From: Candidatus Paraburkholderia kirkii
GTDB taxonomy: Bacteria; Pseudomonadota; Gammaproteobacteria; Burkholderiales; Burkholderiaceae
DNA length: 64,000 nucleotides
Assembly: GCA_001189345.1 (NCBI GenBank)
Contig: LFKV01000021.1
Span: 1 to 64,000 of the forward strand
Reading direction: 5' to 3'
Positions 29,844-40,306 of this stretch are shown in pieces. Made by a program: the position numbers and the translations under genes. Position 1 is the stretch's first letter. Each line of letters starts with the position of its first letter. The notes beneath the pieces were generated by a model that had not been told where the DNA came from, ran no database searches, and worked only from the letters and a program-made list of their open reading frames with translations.

Positions 29844-31280
29844 TCAGCGCAGAAAACGGTCGATTACGTCCGCGAGCCTGGCGAACGCCGGCGCGATGTC
29901 CTCGTCCGGCACGCACGCATAGCCGATCAGCAAGCCGGATTCCGCGTCCGGCCGATGCGCGTAATAACCCGACAGCGGCCGCACAACGATGTTCTCCGCC
30001 AGCGCCGCGGCGGCGACCGCGCGATCGTCCACGTGCTTCGGCAGCTTCAGCACGAGATGCAGCCCGGCGTCGCCGCCGGCGATGGCGAGCGTGTCGCCGT
30101 AGCGGCCGGCGATGGTCGCGAGCATCACGTCGCGGCGCTGGCCGTAGAGCACGCGCATGCGCCGGATGTGCGACGTGAAGTGCCCCTTTGCTCGATGAAC
30201 TCCGCGAGCACCGCCTGCTGCAGCAATTGCCCTTCGCGATAGAGCTCGGCGCTCGCCATCGCGAAGCTCTCCGCGAGCGCCTCCGGCACGACGACATAGC
30301 CGATCCGCAGCCCCGGAAAGAGCGTCTTGCCAAAGCTGCCAACGTAGATCACCTGGCCGCCCGTGTCCATGCCCTGCAGCGACGCGAGCGGGCGGCTGCC
30401 GTAGCGGAACTCGCTGTCGTAGTCGTCCTCGCTGATCCAGCAGCGATGCTGGCGCGCATATTCCAGCAGCATCCGACGGCGCGCGAGACTCATCACCATG
30501 CCGAGCGGATATTGATGCGACGGCGTGACGAGCATCAGCTTTGGCAGCGCGGCGAGATCGGCGGGCGCGGGCGCGATGCCTTCCGCATCGACGGGAATCG
30601 CCTTCAGATCGAAGCCCGACACCTGCAGCACGCTGCGCACGCCCCAGTAGCACGGGTCTTCGGTCCAGATCGTGTCGCCGGCATCGGCGAGGTCGATCGA
30701 CTGATGGATGCCCGTCGTCACGACGATCTGCTCCGGCGAACAGCGCACCGAGCGCGACGTGCGCAGGTAGTCCGCAGTCCCGGGTGGCCGCCGCTGGACG
30801 CGTAGGTCAGCAGATCGGGCAGCGGACGGCGCCAGTATTTCGCGTGCAGGCGGTTCCACACGCGCGACGGAAAGCGCGATACGCCCGGCATGAACGCGCC
30901 GCCCTGGCGTTTCGAGACGCCCGCGCCCGAAACCAGGCGCGCGCCGCGCGCCGAGAGCGTCGATTGCGTGCCACACGGCGCGGTGGCCGCGGGCGGCGGG
31001 TCGTCGAAGAGGATCTCGTCGGGCGCGCTGTCGGCGACTAAAGTGCCGCGCCCCGTCGCCGACGAGACATAGCCTTCGAGCGCGAGTTGCTCGTACACCT
31101 GCGTCACCGTATTGCGCCCGACGCCGAGCTCCGTCGCGAGCAGCCGCGCCGGCGGCGAGCTCGCGCGTGAGGATCGCCTGCTGCAGGAGCCGGTGCAAAT
31201 TGCCGGTAGATCGGCTGGCCGCTGGCGCGGTCGATGCGCTGCGCAAGCCAGTCCGAAAGCACGCTGGCGCGGTTGGACAT
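29844..31280 (-). pseudogene. MocR/GabR-family GntR-aminotransferase regulator, multiply frameshifted
   Basis: N-terminal GntR winged helix (MSNRASVLSDWLAQRIDRAS, then MTQVYEQLALEGYVSSATGR) joined to an aminotransferase class I-like domain. SEDDYDSEFRYGSRPLASLQ and the PLP lysine loop VGSFGKTLFPGLRIGY are visible. At least four frame changes (near 31195, 31110, 30780, 30185) split it. It is divergent from gabT with 145 bp between starts, the classical position of a GabR-type activator of GABA catabolism. The end reads VIDRFLR. Confidence 0.9.
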
Positions 31281-31425
31281 CGAATTGGCTCCTATAGATT
31301 CATTGAAATGGCTCTGAACTTGAGGGCCAAATCTTACTATAGTTGTCTTGAATTCAGCCGGCCGATGTGGCCTCGACAGACCCTCGTTGCATTTGAAGCG
31401 CGTCCCGCGCGAAGGAGATTCCCCC

Positions 31426-32742
31426 GTGAGCACCGCCCTCAAGAACGCCGACCTGCAAGCCCGCAAGAATGCCGCGACGCCGCGCGGCGTGGGCGTGATG
31501 TGCGACTTTTACGCGGCGCGCGCCGAGAACGCGGAACTGTGGGACGTCGAGGGTCGTCGCTTCATCGATTTCGCGGCGGGCATCGCGGTGTACAACACGG
31601 GGCATCGTCATCCGAAGATCGTCGAGGCGATCCGCGCGCAACTGGACTGCTTCACGCACACGGCATATCAGATCGTGCCTACGAGTCGTATGTATCGCTC
31701 GCCGAGAAGGTGAGCGCCCGCACGCCGGGTTCGCACGCGAAGAAAAACGGCCTTCTTCACGACGGGCGCGGAAGCCGTCGAGAACGCGGTGAAGATCGCG
31801 CGCCGCGACGGGCCGTCCGGGCGTGATCGCCTTCACGGGCGGTTTTCACGGCCGCACGCTGATGGGCATGGCGCTCACCGGCAAGGTCGCGCCGTACAAG
31901 ATCGGCTTCGGGCCGTTCCCGTCGGACGTCTTTCACGCGCCGTTTCCGAATCCGCTGCACGGCGTGTCGGTGGAGGATTCGCTGCGCGCGATCGAGCATC
32001 TGTTCAAGGCGGACATCGAAGCGAAGCGTGTCCGGACATCGAAGCGAAGCGTGTCGTGGCGATCATCTTCGAACCCGTGCAGGGCAAGAGCGGCTTCAAT
32101 CCGGCGCCGGCGGATTTCGTGCGCGGCCTGCGCCGGATCTGCGACGAGCACGGCATTCTCCTCATCGCGGATGAAGTGCAGACCGGCTTTGCGCGCACCG
32201 GCAGGCTCTTCGCGATGGAGCACTACGACGTGGTGCCGGATCTGATGACGATTGCGAAGTCGCTCGCGGGCGGCATGCCGCTGTCGGGCGTCGTGGGCCG
32301 CGCGGAGATCATGGATGCTGCGGCGCCCGGCGGACTGGGCGGCACGTATGCGGGCAATCCGCTGGCGGTGGCGGCGGCGCATGCGGTGCTCGACATCATC
32401 AATGACGAGAAGCTCTGCGAGCGCGCCGCTCGGCTCGGCGACAGGCTCAAGGCGAAGCTGGAGGCGCTCAAGGCTGACGTGCCGCAGATCGCCGATGTGC
32501 GTGGTCCGGGCGCGATGATCGCGGTCGAGTTTTGCAAGCCTGGTTCGCATGATGCGGATGCGGCTTTCGCCAAGCTCGTGCAGACGCGCGCGCTGGAGCG
32601 CGGGTTGTTGCTGCTCGTGTGCGGGGTTTATTCGAACGTCGTTCGTTTCCTGTTTCCGCTCACCATTCAGGATGAGGTTTTTGAGGAAGCGCTTGGGATT
32701 CTTGAGGATGTGTTGACGGAAACCATCGGGGCTGCGGTGTAA
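31426..32742 (+). pseudogene. gabT: 4-aminobutyrate aminotransferase, four frame lesions
   Basis: PLP aminotransferase converting GABA and 2-oxoglutarate to succinate semialdehyde and glutamate. The GTG start at 31426 follows AAGGAGA. Recognisable blocks: FIDFAAGIAVYNTGHRHPKI, FTGGFHGRTLMGMALTGKVA, ILLIADEVQTGFARTGRL and the PLP lysine in DLMTIAKSLAGGMPLSG. Lesions are a lost base near 31678, an extra A near 31745, a shift near 31815, and a 23-bp tandem duplication at 32011-32056. The C-terminal 230 residues are clean. The gabR-like regulator is divergent and gabD lies downstream beyond a repeat. Confidence 0.93.
32011..32056 (+). repeat. 23-bp tandem duplication inside gabT
   Basis: The unit GGACATCGAAGCGAAGCGTG plus TCC occurs at 32011-32033 and again at 32034-32056 with one difference at the last base. 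23 is not a multiple of three, so it breaks the gabT frame. Confidence 0.95.
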
Positions 32743-32825
32743 CGGGATTCTTTTTTCGCTGCGCGAGGCGGGGTTTGGGTCTGTCTCGCGTTTGGGTTTC
32801 TCCTTGGTTTCCTTGCTTCGGTTTT

Positions 32826-33458
32826 CGTGGAACTTGTTTTTCTTATCGGTCTATTAGCACTGCCCCTGTGCGGGGCGGCAGTCACTTTCTTTGCTGCTGC
32901 AAAGAAAGCAGCTTTTCTTCCGCCCGCGGTCACACGCACGTTGGCCATTTTTCTCCTCCTTCGTGTTCTCCTCCTTCGTGGGCTCAGTAGCGAGTGCCCT
33001 CATAGGTCTAATCGGGCCTGGACCGCGCACGGTCTGCCACCCGAAACCCTTTAGCGCGCCGGTTCAGCACTAGCAAGCTCCGGCACTGCGCTACGCGCTG
33101 CCGCAGGGTATGCAAGGGAAACCGCCGTTCGGCAGAAGCAATGAGATGGAGGCGTTAGTAAAGAAGTACGGACGGACCCGATTTCCCCTTCGGCCGCGAA
33201 GCGGGCCGGCGCTCTTTGGGGCTGAACCAGTCTGTCATGCAATACGAGGGGGCAGACCGTGCGCGAGCCAAGCCCCATTGGTCCTTTGAGGGCGACACTT
33301 AGAGGCTGGGCCAGTCCGAACCATGACGGCGAATTTGCTTGAAGCACTCTGGGCCCAAAGCTGCTTTCTTTGGTCACTTTCTTTGCAGCAGCAAAGAAAG
33401 TGACTGCCGCCCCGCACAGGGGCAACGCCAATAGACCACTAAGAAAACAAGTTCCACG
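32826..33458. repeat. 630-bp palindromic repeat, copy 2
   Basis: Same structure as the copy at 22.3 kb. The outer inverted repeats run from CGTGGAACTTG at 32826 to CAAGTTCCACG at 33458, with GCCCC-TGTGC-GGGGC and GTCACTTTCTTTGC hairpins. The inner pair is CGCGCACGGTCTGCC / GGCAGACCGTGCGCG, and CTTCGGCCGCGAAG lies in the right half. Similarity to copy 1 covers the entire length, including non-palindromic stretches such as GCAAGGGAAACCG and GAGATGGAGGCGTTAGTA. It lies between gabT and a gabD gene that has lost its first roughly 68 codons exactly at the repeat edge. Confidence 0.9.
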
Positions 33459-34487
33459 CAAAACCAAAGCGAAACGGCCAAGGAACGCGCGGTCATCATG
33501 CGTCGCTGGTTCGTCTCGTGATCGCCAACGCCGACGGTCTCGCCCTCATCCTCACCACCGAACAAGGCAAGCCGCTCGCCGAGGCAAAAGGCGAAATCGC
33601 CTACGCCGCGTCGTTCATCGAATGGTTCGCGGAGGAAGGCAAGCGCGTCGCCGGCGACACGCTTGCTACGCCCGCCGCCGACAAGCGAATCGTCGTGACC
33701 AAGGAACCCATCGGCGTCTGCGCGGCTATCACGCCGTGGAACTTCCCCGCCGCCATGATTACGCGCAAGGTCGGCCCGGCGCTCGCGGCCGGCTGCCCGA
33801 TCGTCGTGAAACCCGCCGAAGCAACGCCGTTCTCCGCATTCGCGATGGCCGTCCTCGCCGAATGCGCAGGCGTGCCCGGCGTGCTCAGCATCCTGACCGG
33901 CGACCCGAAGGCGATCGGCGGCGAAATGACCAGCAACCCGGTCGTGCGCAAGCTCTCCTTCACCGGCTCGACCGCGGTCGGCCGCCTGCTGATGGCGCAA
34001 AGCGCGCCGACCGTCAAGAAGGTCACGCTGGAACTCGGCGGCAACGCACCCTTCATCGCGTCTTCGACGACGCCGATATCGACGCCGCGGTCGAAGGCGC
34101 GATCGCCTCCAAGTATCGCAACAGCGGACAGACCTGCGTGTGCACCAACCGCTTCTACGTGCACGAACGCGTCTACGACGCCTTCGTGCAGAAAATGGCG
34201 GCGGCAGTCGGCGGGCTCAAGGTCGGGCGCGGCACGGAAAGCGGCGTGGCGCTCGGGCCGCTCATCAACGAAGCAGCCGTGAAGAAGGTAGAATCGCATA
34301 TCGAGGATGCGCTCGCCAAGGGTGCATCGGTCGCGTTGGGCGGCAAACGTCACGCGCTCGGACACGGTTTCTTCGAGCCGACCGTGCTGACCGGTGTCAC
34401 GCCCGACATGAAAGTGGCAAAGGAAGAAACCTTCGGCCCGCTCGCTCGGCCTCGCGACCTACTTCTACAGCCGCGACTCGCGATGAC
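33459..34487 (+). pseudogene. gabD: Succinate-semialdehyde dehydrogenase, N- and C-terminally truncated
   Basis: Aldehyde dehydrogenase closest to NADP-dependent GabD. It begins at family position about 68 ([13 protein letters not shown]) directly after repeat copy 2, with a frameshift near 33519. Conserved blocks are [20 protein letters not shown], the catalytic Glu region [12 protein letters not shown] and the catalytic Cys region [15 protein letters not shown] frameshift lies near 34064. After KEETFGPLA a deletion joins GLATYFYSRD, and the gene ends at a scar with the convergent downstream gene, missing the last quarter of the catalytic-bridging region. Confidence 0.92.
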
Positions 34488-34489
34488 CT

Positions 34490-34904
34490 CGACCTGACGC
34501 GTCGCGTCGAAGCCCGTTACACCCTGCGGACCCGATGTCGGCTGATAGCTCGTGGTATCGACGCGCTGGCGCTCGCCCTTCCCGCCGCCCTTCACCTTCT
34601 CAGCGCTCACGAGCAACGCATTCTTGTAATCGACATCGACGCGATCGCCCACATGCAACTGGTCGAAGTTCGTGACTTCCTTGTTCACCAGAACCGTCGA
34701 AAGGCCCCGCGGACCGCGAATCGTCAGCGAACGGCTGGCCGGGTCGATCCCCACGATCTGCGCCTGAACGTAGATCGGCTGTGCCTGGCCGACGACCTGT
34801 TCAGCGGTCTTCGCGAGCGGCTGGTCCTGCGCGAGCGCCGCGCCCGCCGAAGCGGCCATTGCCGCGACGGAAAGAATCGTAATGACGCACTGTTTCACGT
34901 CCAT
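34490..34904 (-). pseudogene. DUF5666-like exported protein, 3'-truncated
   Basis: Signal peptide (MDVKQCVITILSVAAMAASA) followed by a beta-rich domain (VQAQIVGIDPASRSLTIRGP, VTNFDQLHVGDRVDVDYKNA) and DTTSYQPTSGPQGVTGFDAT. It then reads QVEVIA and runs into the reverse strand of the gabD remnant, so the second repeat of this fold is missing. About 135 genuine residues remain. Function unknown. The family name is by resemblance only. Confidence 0.7.
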
Positions 34905-35166
34905 GGTATTAATTCCTCGATTGAAATTTGCAGTACCAATTTAACTTTCCTGAACACTGCCACTGCGATCGAAGCGCCGTCCTCCTTTATACTGCGTAAG
35001 CCGCACGCGCGTCCAACGTCCCGAACGATATATTACGATTCGCCGTCGCCCCGACGGCGCGGGCCATCAAGGCGTGCGCGGCGGCAAACCGGTAAAATCG
35101 GTTCCATATCCGTCGCGGGCGCATGCGGCCGGCCTTTGTCGCTTCATCGATCTCCCAGGGGGCGCT

Positions 35167-36150
35167 ATGCGACGCTCGGCTTTCTTCATCCGCTTCATCG
35201 GCATCGGCATTCTGTTTCACATCTATGTCGGTGTGCGGCTCATTCCGGACGCACCGGTGGGTCTGCCGCTCAAGGTGCTGGCGGCGGCGCTGCTTGTGGC
35301 CTCGGTCGTCTTCATTCCGCTCGGCATGGCGGCGCGCTCGATCGAGGCGCAACCGCTCGCCGACCGCCTCGCCTGGCTCGGGCTAACCGCGCTCGGCTTC
35401 TTCTCCTCGCTCCTGCTGCTGACCTTCGCACGCGATGTCATGGTCTTCTTCGTGCATCTCGTGGACTGGCTGCGCGGCGCGCCCGTCGGCTCGCCGGCGC
35501 TCGCCGTGCTGTTCTCCGCGATCGGCTTCTACAACGCGCGGCGGCGCGCCCCAGTCGTGAGCGTCGATGTGCCCATCGAGAATCTGCCCGCCGCGCTCGA
35601 CGGCTTCACCATCGTGCAAATCAGCGACATCCATGTCGGTCCGACCATCAAGCGCGGTTACGTGGAGCACATCGTCGCCGCCGTGAACGGGCTGCAGCCG
35701 GATCTGATCGCCGTGACGGGCGACGTCGTCGACGGCTCGGTGCCGCATCTCGCCGACCATATGCGTCCGCTTGCCGGGCTGAGCGCGCGGCACGGCGCGT
35801 TTCTCGTCACCGGAAATCACGAGTACTACTCGGGCGCCGACAAGTGGATTGCCGAATTCCGCCGCCTGGGGCTGAACGTGCTGCTCAACCAGCACGTGGT
35901 ACTGAACCACGACGGCGCGCAGGCCGTGGTCGCGGGCGTGACCGATTACGGCGCGGGCAGCTTCGATCCCGCGCATCGCAGCGATCCGGCGAAAGCGATC
36001 AGCGGCGCATCCGCCGACGCCGCCGTGCGCGTGCTGCTCGCGCACCAGCCGCGCAGCGCCACGGCCGCGGCCGAAGCCGGATTCACGCTGCAGCTTTCCG
36101 GACACACGCACGGCGGCCAGTTCCTGCCCTGGAATTGCTTCGTGCGCCTG
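35167..36150 (+). pseudogene. Membrane-anchored metallophosphoesterase, C-terminus replaced at a deletion scar
   Basis: Four transmembrane helices at residues about 8-115 precede a calcineurin-like phosphoesterase domain (YkuE/YaeI type). Metal ligands are seen in VQISDIHVG, VTGDVVDGS, VTGNHEYYSG, VLLAHQPRS and LQLSGHTHGGQ. All five motifs are present, but after LPWNCFVRL at about 36148 the frame enters the antisense of an isochorismatase gene. The normal last roughly 50 residues are replaced by unrelated sequence. The catalytic core may still fold, so residual activity is conceivable. Related enzymes hydrolyse UDP-diacylglucosamine or similar lipids. Confidence 0.8.
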
Positions 36151-36237
36151 CACGGGCAAGGCGACGATGCCCGCCTGCAGGTCGATCAGCACGAGCGCGG
36201 TTTTCGCGCCGTCGAGCTCGAGTTCGGGAGCGTTCAT
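36150..36237 (-). pseudogene. Isochorismatase-family hydrolase, 5' stub
   Basis: The ATG at 36237 opens MNAPELELDGAKTALVLIDL followed by QAGIVALPV, which is the first strand with the catalytic Asp of an isochorismatase-fold hydrolase. After about 29 codons it meets the convergent metallophosphoesterase gene. The rest of the gene is absent. Confidence 0.8.
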
Positions 36238-36274
36238 CGAAAGTCCGGAGAAAGATTGATCGGGCAGCGCCGCA

Positions 36275-36757
36275 TCAGTCGTCTTCCGGGTGGAAGACGA
36301 GCGCCGCACCGTTCATGCAGTAGCGCAGGCCCGTGGGCTTCGGGCCGTCGTCGAAGACGTGGCCGAGATGCCCGCCGCAGCGCCGGCAATGCACTTCGTT
36401 GCGCATGTGGCCGGCGGCGTCCGCGTGCATCGCGACAGCTCCGTCGAGCGGCTTCCAAAAGCTCGGCCAGCCGGTGCCGCTGTTAAACTTCTCCGCCGAA
36501 GAGAACAGCGGAAGATCGCACCCCGCGCACAGGTACACGCCGCTGCGGCGTTCGTTGAGCAGCGGGCTCGCGAACGGCGGCTCGGTCCCGCCGCGCCGCA
36601 GCACGCGGAATTGCTCGGGGGAGAGGCGCCGCCGCCAATCGGCGGTGCTGTGATCGACTTCATATATCCACGCCGGAGCCGAACGCGCCGTGCCGCCGAT
36701 GAACACGCTCGCCATCATGCCGAAAAGACTGCGCTTCGTGCGTCTCATGATTTTCAT
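36275..36757 (-). CDS. msrB: Peptide-methionine (R)-S-oxide reductase with Tat-type signal
   Basis: Intact 160-residue MsrB. Two zinc CxxC motifs (LCAGCDLPLF, HCRRCGGHLGHVFDDG) and the catalytic Cys in GLRYCMNGAAL are present, and GTGWPSFWKPL is typical. The start is the ATG at 36757. The N-terminus MKIMRRTKRSLFGMMASVFI is a twin-arginine-like export signal, so this copy should repair methionine-R-sulfoxides in the periplasm. It is 37 bp from the isochorismatase stub and 44 bp downstream of the ABC permease gene on the same strand. Confidence 0.93.
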   Translation of the reverse strand: MKIMRRTKRSLFGMMASVFIGGTARSAPAWIYEVDHSTADWRRRLSPEQFRVLRRGGTEPPFASPLLNERRSGVYLCAGCDLPLFSSAEKFNSGTGWPSFWKPLDGAVAMHADAAGHMRNEVHCRRCGGHLGHVFDDGPKPTGLRYCMNGAALVFHPEDD

Positions 36758-36801
36758 CCGATGAACGCCCTCATGCCCGGTCGCCTCGCCGGCGCGCCGC
36801 G

Positions 36802-37563
36802 CTACGATTTGAGCCGGTATCCCGTCTTGAAGATCCACGCGATGATCGCGACGAATACCGCCAGAAATACTACCGTCATGCCGAGACTCACGCCGACTTG
36901 GACATCCGCGAGTCCGTAAAAGCTCCAGCGAAAGCCGCTGATCAGATAGACGACCGGATTGAACAGCGCGACGGCCTTCCAGAACGGCGGCAGGATGTTG
37001 ATCGAATAGAAGCTGCCGCCGAGAAACGTGAGCGGCGTGACGATCAGCAGCGGAATGATCTGCAGTTTCTCGAAGCCGTCCGCCCAGATACCGATGATGA
37101 ACCCGAGCAGGCTGAACGTCACGGACGTGAGCAACAGGAAGACGATCATCCAGACCGGATGATCGATTCTGAGCGGCACAAACAGCCGCGCGGTCAGAAG
37201 AATGATCAAGCCGAGGATGACGGACTTGGTGGCGGCCGCGCCGACATAGCTCAGGACGAGCTCGAAGTACGACACGGGCGCGGACAGCAGCTCGTAGATG
37301 GTGCCCGTGAACTTCGGAAAGTAGATGCCGAAGGACGCGTTGGCGATGCTCTGCGTGAGCAGCGACAGCATCACGAGCCCCGGCACGATGAACGCGCCGT
37401 AGCTGATTCCGTCGACTTCCGGAATGCGCGAGCCGATGGCCGCGCCGAACACGACGAAATAGAGCGACGTGGAAATGACCGGCGACACGATGCTCTGCAT
37501 CAGCGTGCGCCCGGCGCGCGCCATCTCGAAACGGTAGATCGCACGAACAGCGTATAGATTCAT
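36802..37563 (-). CDS. ABC-2 type transporter permease
   Basis: Intact 253-residue permease of the YadH/DrrB type with six predicted helices (for example [57 protein letters not shown]). The conserved ABC-2 block [16 protein letters not shown] is present. Its ATG overlaps the stop of the ATPase gene by 4 bp (ATGA). Exporters of this class move lipids, polysaccharides or drugs; substrate here unknown. Confidence 0.93.
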   Translation of the reverse strand: MNLYAVRAIYRFEMARAGRTLMQSIVSPVISTSLYFVVFGAAIGSRIPEVDGISYGAFIVPGLVMLSLLTQSIANASFGIYFPKFTGTIYELLSAPVSYFELVLSYVGAAATKSVILGLIILLTARLFVPLRIDHPVWMIVFLLLTSVTFSLLGFIIGIWADGFEKLQIIPLLIVTPLTFLGGSFYSINILPPFWKAVALFNPVVYLISGFRWSFYGLADVQVGVSLGMTVVFLAVFVAIIAWIFKTGYRLKS

Positions 37564-38486
37564 TTGGCTTCCCTGACGAGGCTCACGAAGATGTCTTCGA
37601 GCGAGCTCTGCGTCGTTTGCAGGTCCTTGAAACGCACGCCGGCTTCGTCGACGTGGCGCAACAGCGCGATGATGCGGCCCGGCTCGTCGTGCGCGTCGTA
37701 AGTGTAGGTGAGTTCAGCGCCGTCCGCCGAGCGGGCGAGGCCATAGGGCAGGAGCGCCGCCGGAATCTCCCCGAGCGGATGCTCGAGCTGCAGCGTGAGC
37801 TTCTTCTGCCCGAGCTTGCGCATGAGCTCGTGCTTCTCCTCGACGAGCACGATTTCCCCACGGTTGATGACGCCGATGCGGTCCGCCATCTCCTCCGCCT
37901 CCTCGGTGTAGTGCGTCGTCAGGATGATGGTCACGCCGTTCGACTTCAGCTCGCGCACGAGGTCCCACATGTCGCGCCGCAGCTCGACGTCGACGCCCGC
38001 GGTGGGCTCGTCGAGAAAAAGGATGTCCGGCTCGTGCGCGAGCGCCTTCGCGATCAGGACGCGCCGCTTCATGCCGCCCGAGAGCGTCATGATCTTGTTG
38101 TCCTTCTTGCTCCAGAGCGAGAGCGCCTTCAGCACCTTTTCGACGTGCGCCGGATTCTTCGGCCGGCCGAACAGCCCGCGGCTGAACGACACGGTCGCCC
38201 AGACGGTCTCGAAGGCGTCGGTGGTGAGCTCCTGCGGCACGAGGCCGATCATCGCGCGCGCGGCGCGGTAATCCGCGGCGATGTCATGGCCGGCGACGGT
38301 GATCTTGCCCTCGCTCGGATTCACGATGCCGCAGATGGTGCTGATGAGCGTGGTCTTGCCGGCGCCGTTCGGCCCGAGCAGCGCGAAAATCTCGCCGCGC
38401 CGGATCTCCAGGTTCACGTTCCGGAGCGCGCGGAAGCCCGACCCGTAGGTCTTGGACAGATTGGACACGGTGATGATCGTTGGCAT
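37560..38486 (-). CDS. ABC transporter ATP-binding protein (YadG/DrrA-like)
   Basis: Intact 308-residue ATPase with Walker [17 protein letters not shown]-loop [15 protein letters not shown], signature [16 protein letters not shown], Walker [13 protein letters not shown], and switch His in [20 protein letters not shown]-terminal 80-residue domain of the DrrA type follows ([18 protein letters not shown]). The start is [15 protein letters not shown] at 38486. Co-translated with the permease. Confidence 0.95.
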   Translation of the reverse strand: MPTIITVSNLSKTYGSGFRALRNVNLEIRRGEIFALLGPNGAGKTTLISTICGIVNPSEGKITVAGHDIAADYRAARAMIGLVPQELTTDAFETVWATVSFSRGLFGRPKNPAHVEKVLKALSLWSKKDNKIMTLSGGMKRRVLIAKALAHEPDILFLDEPTAGVDVELRRDMWDLVRELKSNGVTIILTTHYTEEAEEMADRIGVINRGEIVLVEEKHELMRKLGQKKLTLQLEHPLGEIPAALLPYGLARSADGAELTYTYDAHDEPGRIIALLRHVDEAGVRFKDLQTTQSSLEDIFVSLVREAK

Positions 38487-38606
38487 GGCACGGACGATAG
38501 CAGATAGCGCGCGATCCGGCTCGACCGAGGGGGCCGCCCGTCCGACCGGCGCGCGATGGGCATATCGATTGCTCGACAGGAAGGCGCCCGGCGCGAAGGA
38601 GCCAAA

Positions 38607-39023
38607 GTGGACATCCCTACCTGCTCGCCCTCGATCACCACGATCATCCGCATGGATCACACGCACGTCATGGCGGCTTTCCACTGCTATCACGCCGGCA
38701 CGCCGTGGTGGAGAAAGCGGGCCATCGTCGGACTGACCTGCACGGCGCTGGAGATCCACGCGCAGCTGGAGGAGGAGATTTTCTACCCGGCGCTCGGCAT
38801 CGCCCTGCCGGGGGACGAGATGCTCCGCAAGGCCGGGCCCGAGCACGACAGGATGAGAGCGGACATCGCGAAGCTGCGGGCGATGGGCCCTCACGACGCC
38901 GCCTTCGACGCACGCTTCATGCAGCTCATGCAGGAAGTGATGCATCACGTCGCGGACGAGGAAACCGTCCTGCTTCCGACCGCCGAGCGTGCGCTCGCCT
39001 CGCAGCTCGGCGAACTCGGGTAG
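38607..39023 (+). CDS. Hemerythrin-domain protein
   Basis: 138-residue protein with the diiron-type His/Glu pattern: [53 protein letters not shown]. The GTG start at 38607 has AAGGAG just upstream; a later ATG at 38652 is possible. Hemerythrins bind O2 or NO, or act as iron and oxygen sensors. A second hemerythrin lies at 47.4 kb in the low-oxygen cluster. Confidence 0.88.
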   Translation: MDIPTCSPSITTIIRMDHTHVMAAFHCYHAGTPWWRKRAIVGLTCTALEIHAQLEEEIFYPALGIALPGDEMLRKAGPEHDRMRADIAKLRAMGPHDAAFDARFMQLMQEVMHHVADEETVLLPTAERALASQLGELG

Positions 39024-39026
39024 CGG

Positions 39027-39197
39027 ATGACCGGACGGAGAATGCAACTCGTCGCGCGGAAGCGACCCGCGCTCATCGCCGCGCATACGGCCGGCACGTT
39101 TCCGCTGGCGACGCTCGCCGCGATGTCGCTCGGAGCGCTCGCCATCGCGCATTGTCTGCGGCCCTCGCCGGCGCGCCGCGCGAAACATCGCGCATAA
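39027..39197 (+). CDS. Small putative membrane protein, 56 aa
   Basis: ATG 3 bp after the hemerythrin stop opens [20 protein letters not shown], then one hydrophobic helix ([21 protein letters not shown]) and a basic tail ending KHRA. The tight spacing suggests translational coupling. No family recognised; weakly supported. Confidence 0.45.
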   Translation: MTGRRMQLVARKRPALIAAHTAGTFPLATLAAMSLGALAIAHCLRPSPARRAKHRA

Positions 39198-39352
39198 AGC
39201 CGGCGTACAGCACGGCCGATCGGACGCCACCGCTCTGCTTCGTGCGGAACGCCGATTGCTGAAGGCTGCATGTCGCTGTCCGGCTTCTGTCTATCCACAA
39301 CGGCTCCGGGCACGCATCCTACGCCCGACACCGGAAGACTCGCCGACCGACC

Positions 39353-40306
39353 ATGCAAAGCGCATTGAGCCCCGCAGGCATTCAGGCCAGCCGCATCCTC
39401 GAGCTGTGGCAACTGACGCTGATCGTCTGCTGCCTGGTCTTCGCGGCGATCCTTCTTGCATGCCTGATCGCGATGATGCGCGCCCCGCGCGCCGACCGCG
39501 CGACGCCCGCGGATGTCTCCGTCGCGGGCAATCCGCAGCCGCGCGTGTGCTTCTGGGTGATCGCGGCGACGGGCGTATCCGCTTTTCTGCTTTTCGGACT
39601 GGTTCTCGCGGACGTGCTCACCGACCGCGCACTGTCGCGCCTGCCCGTGGACAACGCGCTGCGTATCGAGATGACGGGCTATCAATGGTGGTGGCAGGCG
39701 CGCTATTCGTCCGACAGCGGCGCGCCCGGCTTCACGCTCGCCAACGAGCTGCACGGCCGGTGGGCCGCCCGGTCGTCGTGTCGCTGAAGGCCGCCGACGT
39801 CATTCATACGTTGTGGGCGCCGAATCTGCATGGCAAGAAAGACATAATTCCGGGCCGCGACGCGACCATCGAATTCCGCGCGGACAAGGCGGGCGTGTAT
39901 CGCGGACAGTGCGCCGAATTCTGCGGCTACGAACACGCGCTGATGGCGTTCTCGATCGTCGCCGAACCGCCTGAGCAATACGAAGCGTGGGCCGCGCGGC
40001 AGCGCGAGCCGGCTCCCGCGCCTCCGGACGAGATGGCCGCGCACGGCCGCGACGACTTCATGAGCCAGGACTGCGCGCGCTGCCACGCCGTGCGCGGAAC
40101 CGATGCGCGCGGCGCGATCGGCCCCGATCTCACCCATGTCGCGAGCAGGCAGTTCATCGCGGCCAGCACGCTCGCCAACAATCGCGGCAACCTCGCCGGA
40201 TGGATCCTCGATCCGCGCACGCTCAAGCCCGGCACGGTCATGCTGCCCACGCGTCTGCCGCCCGCCGATCTGCAGGCGCTGCTCACCTGGATGGAGACGC
40301 TCCCAA
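39353..40306 (+). pseudogene. coxB: Cytochrome c oxidase subunit II with fused cytochrome c domain (caa3 type), frameshifted
   Basis: Two N-terminal helices (LTLIVCCLVFAAILLACLI, WVIAATGVSAFLLFGLVLA), then MTGYQWWWQARYSSD, then after a frameshift near 39770 the cupredoxin CuA site GQCAEFCGYEHALMAFS. A C-terminal cytochrome c domain has CARCH and Met ligand region KPGTVMLPTRLP. No stop codon remains before coxA: the frame passes straight into the coxA ATG at 40307. A normal overlap of the ATGA type was probably converted to in-phase fusion by a small indel. Confidence 0.9.
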
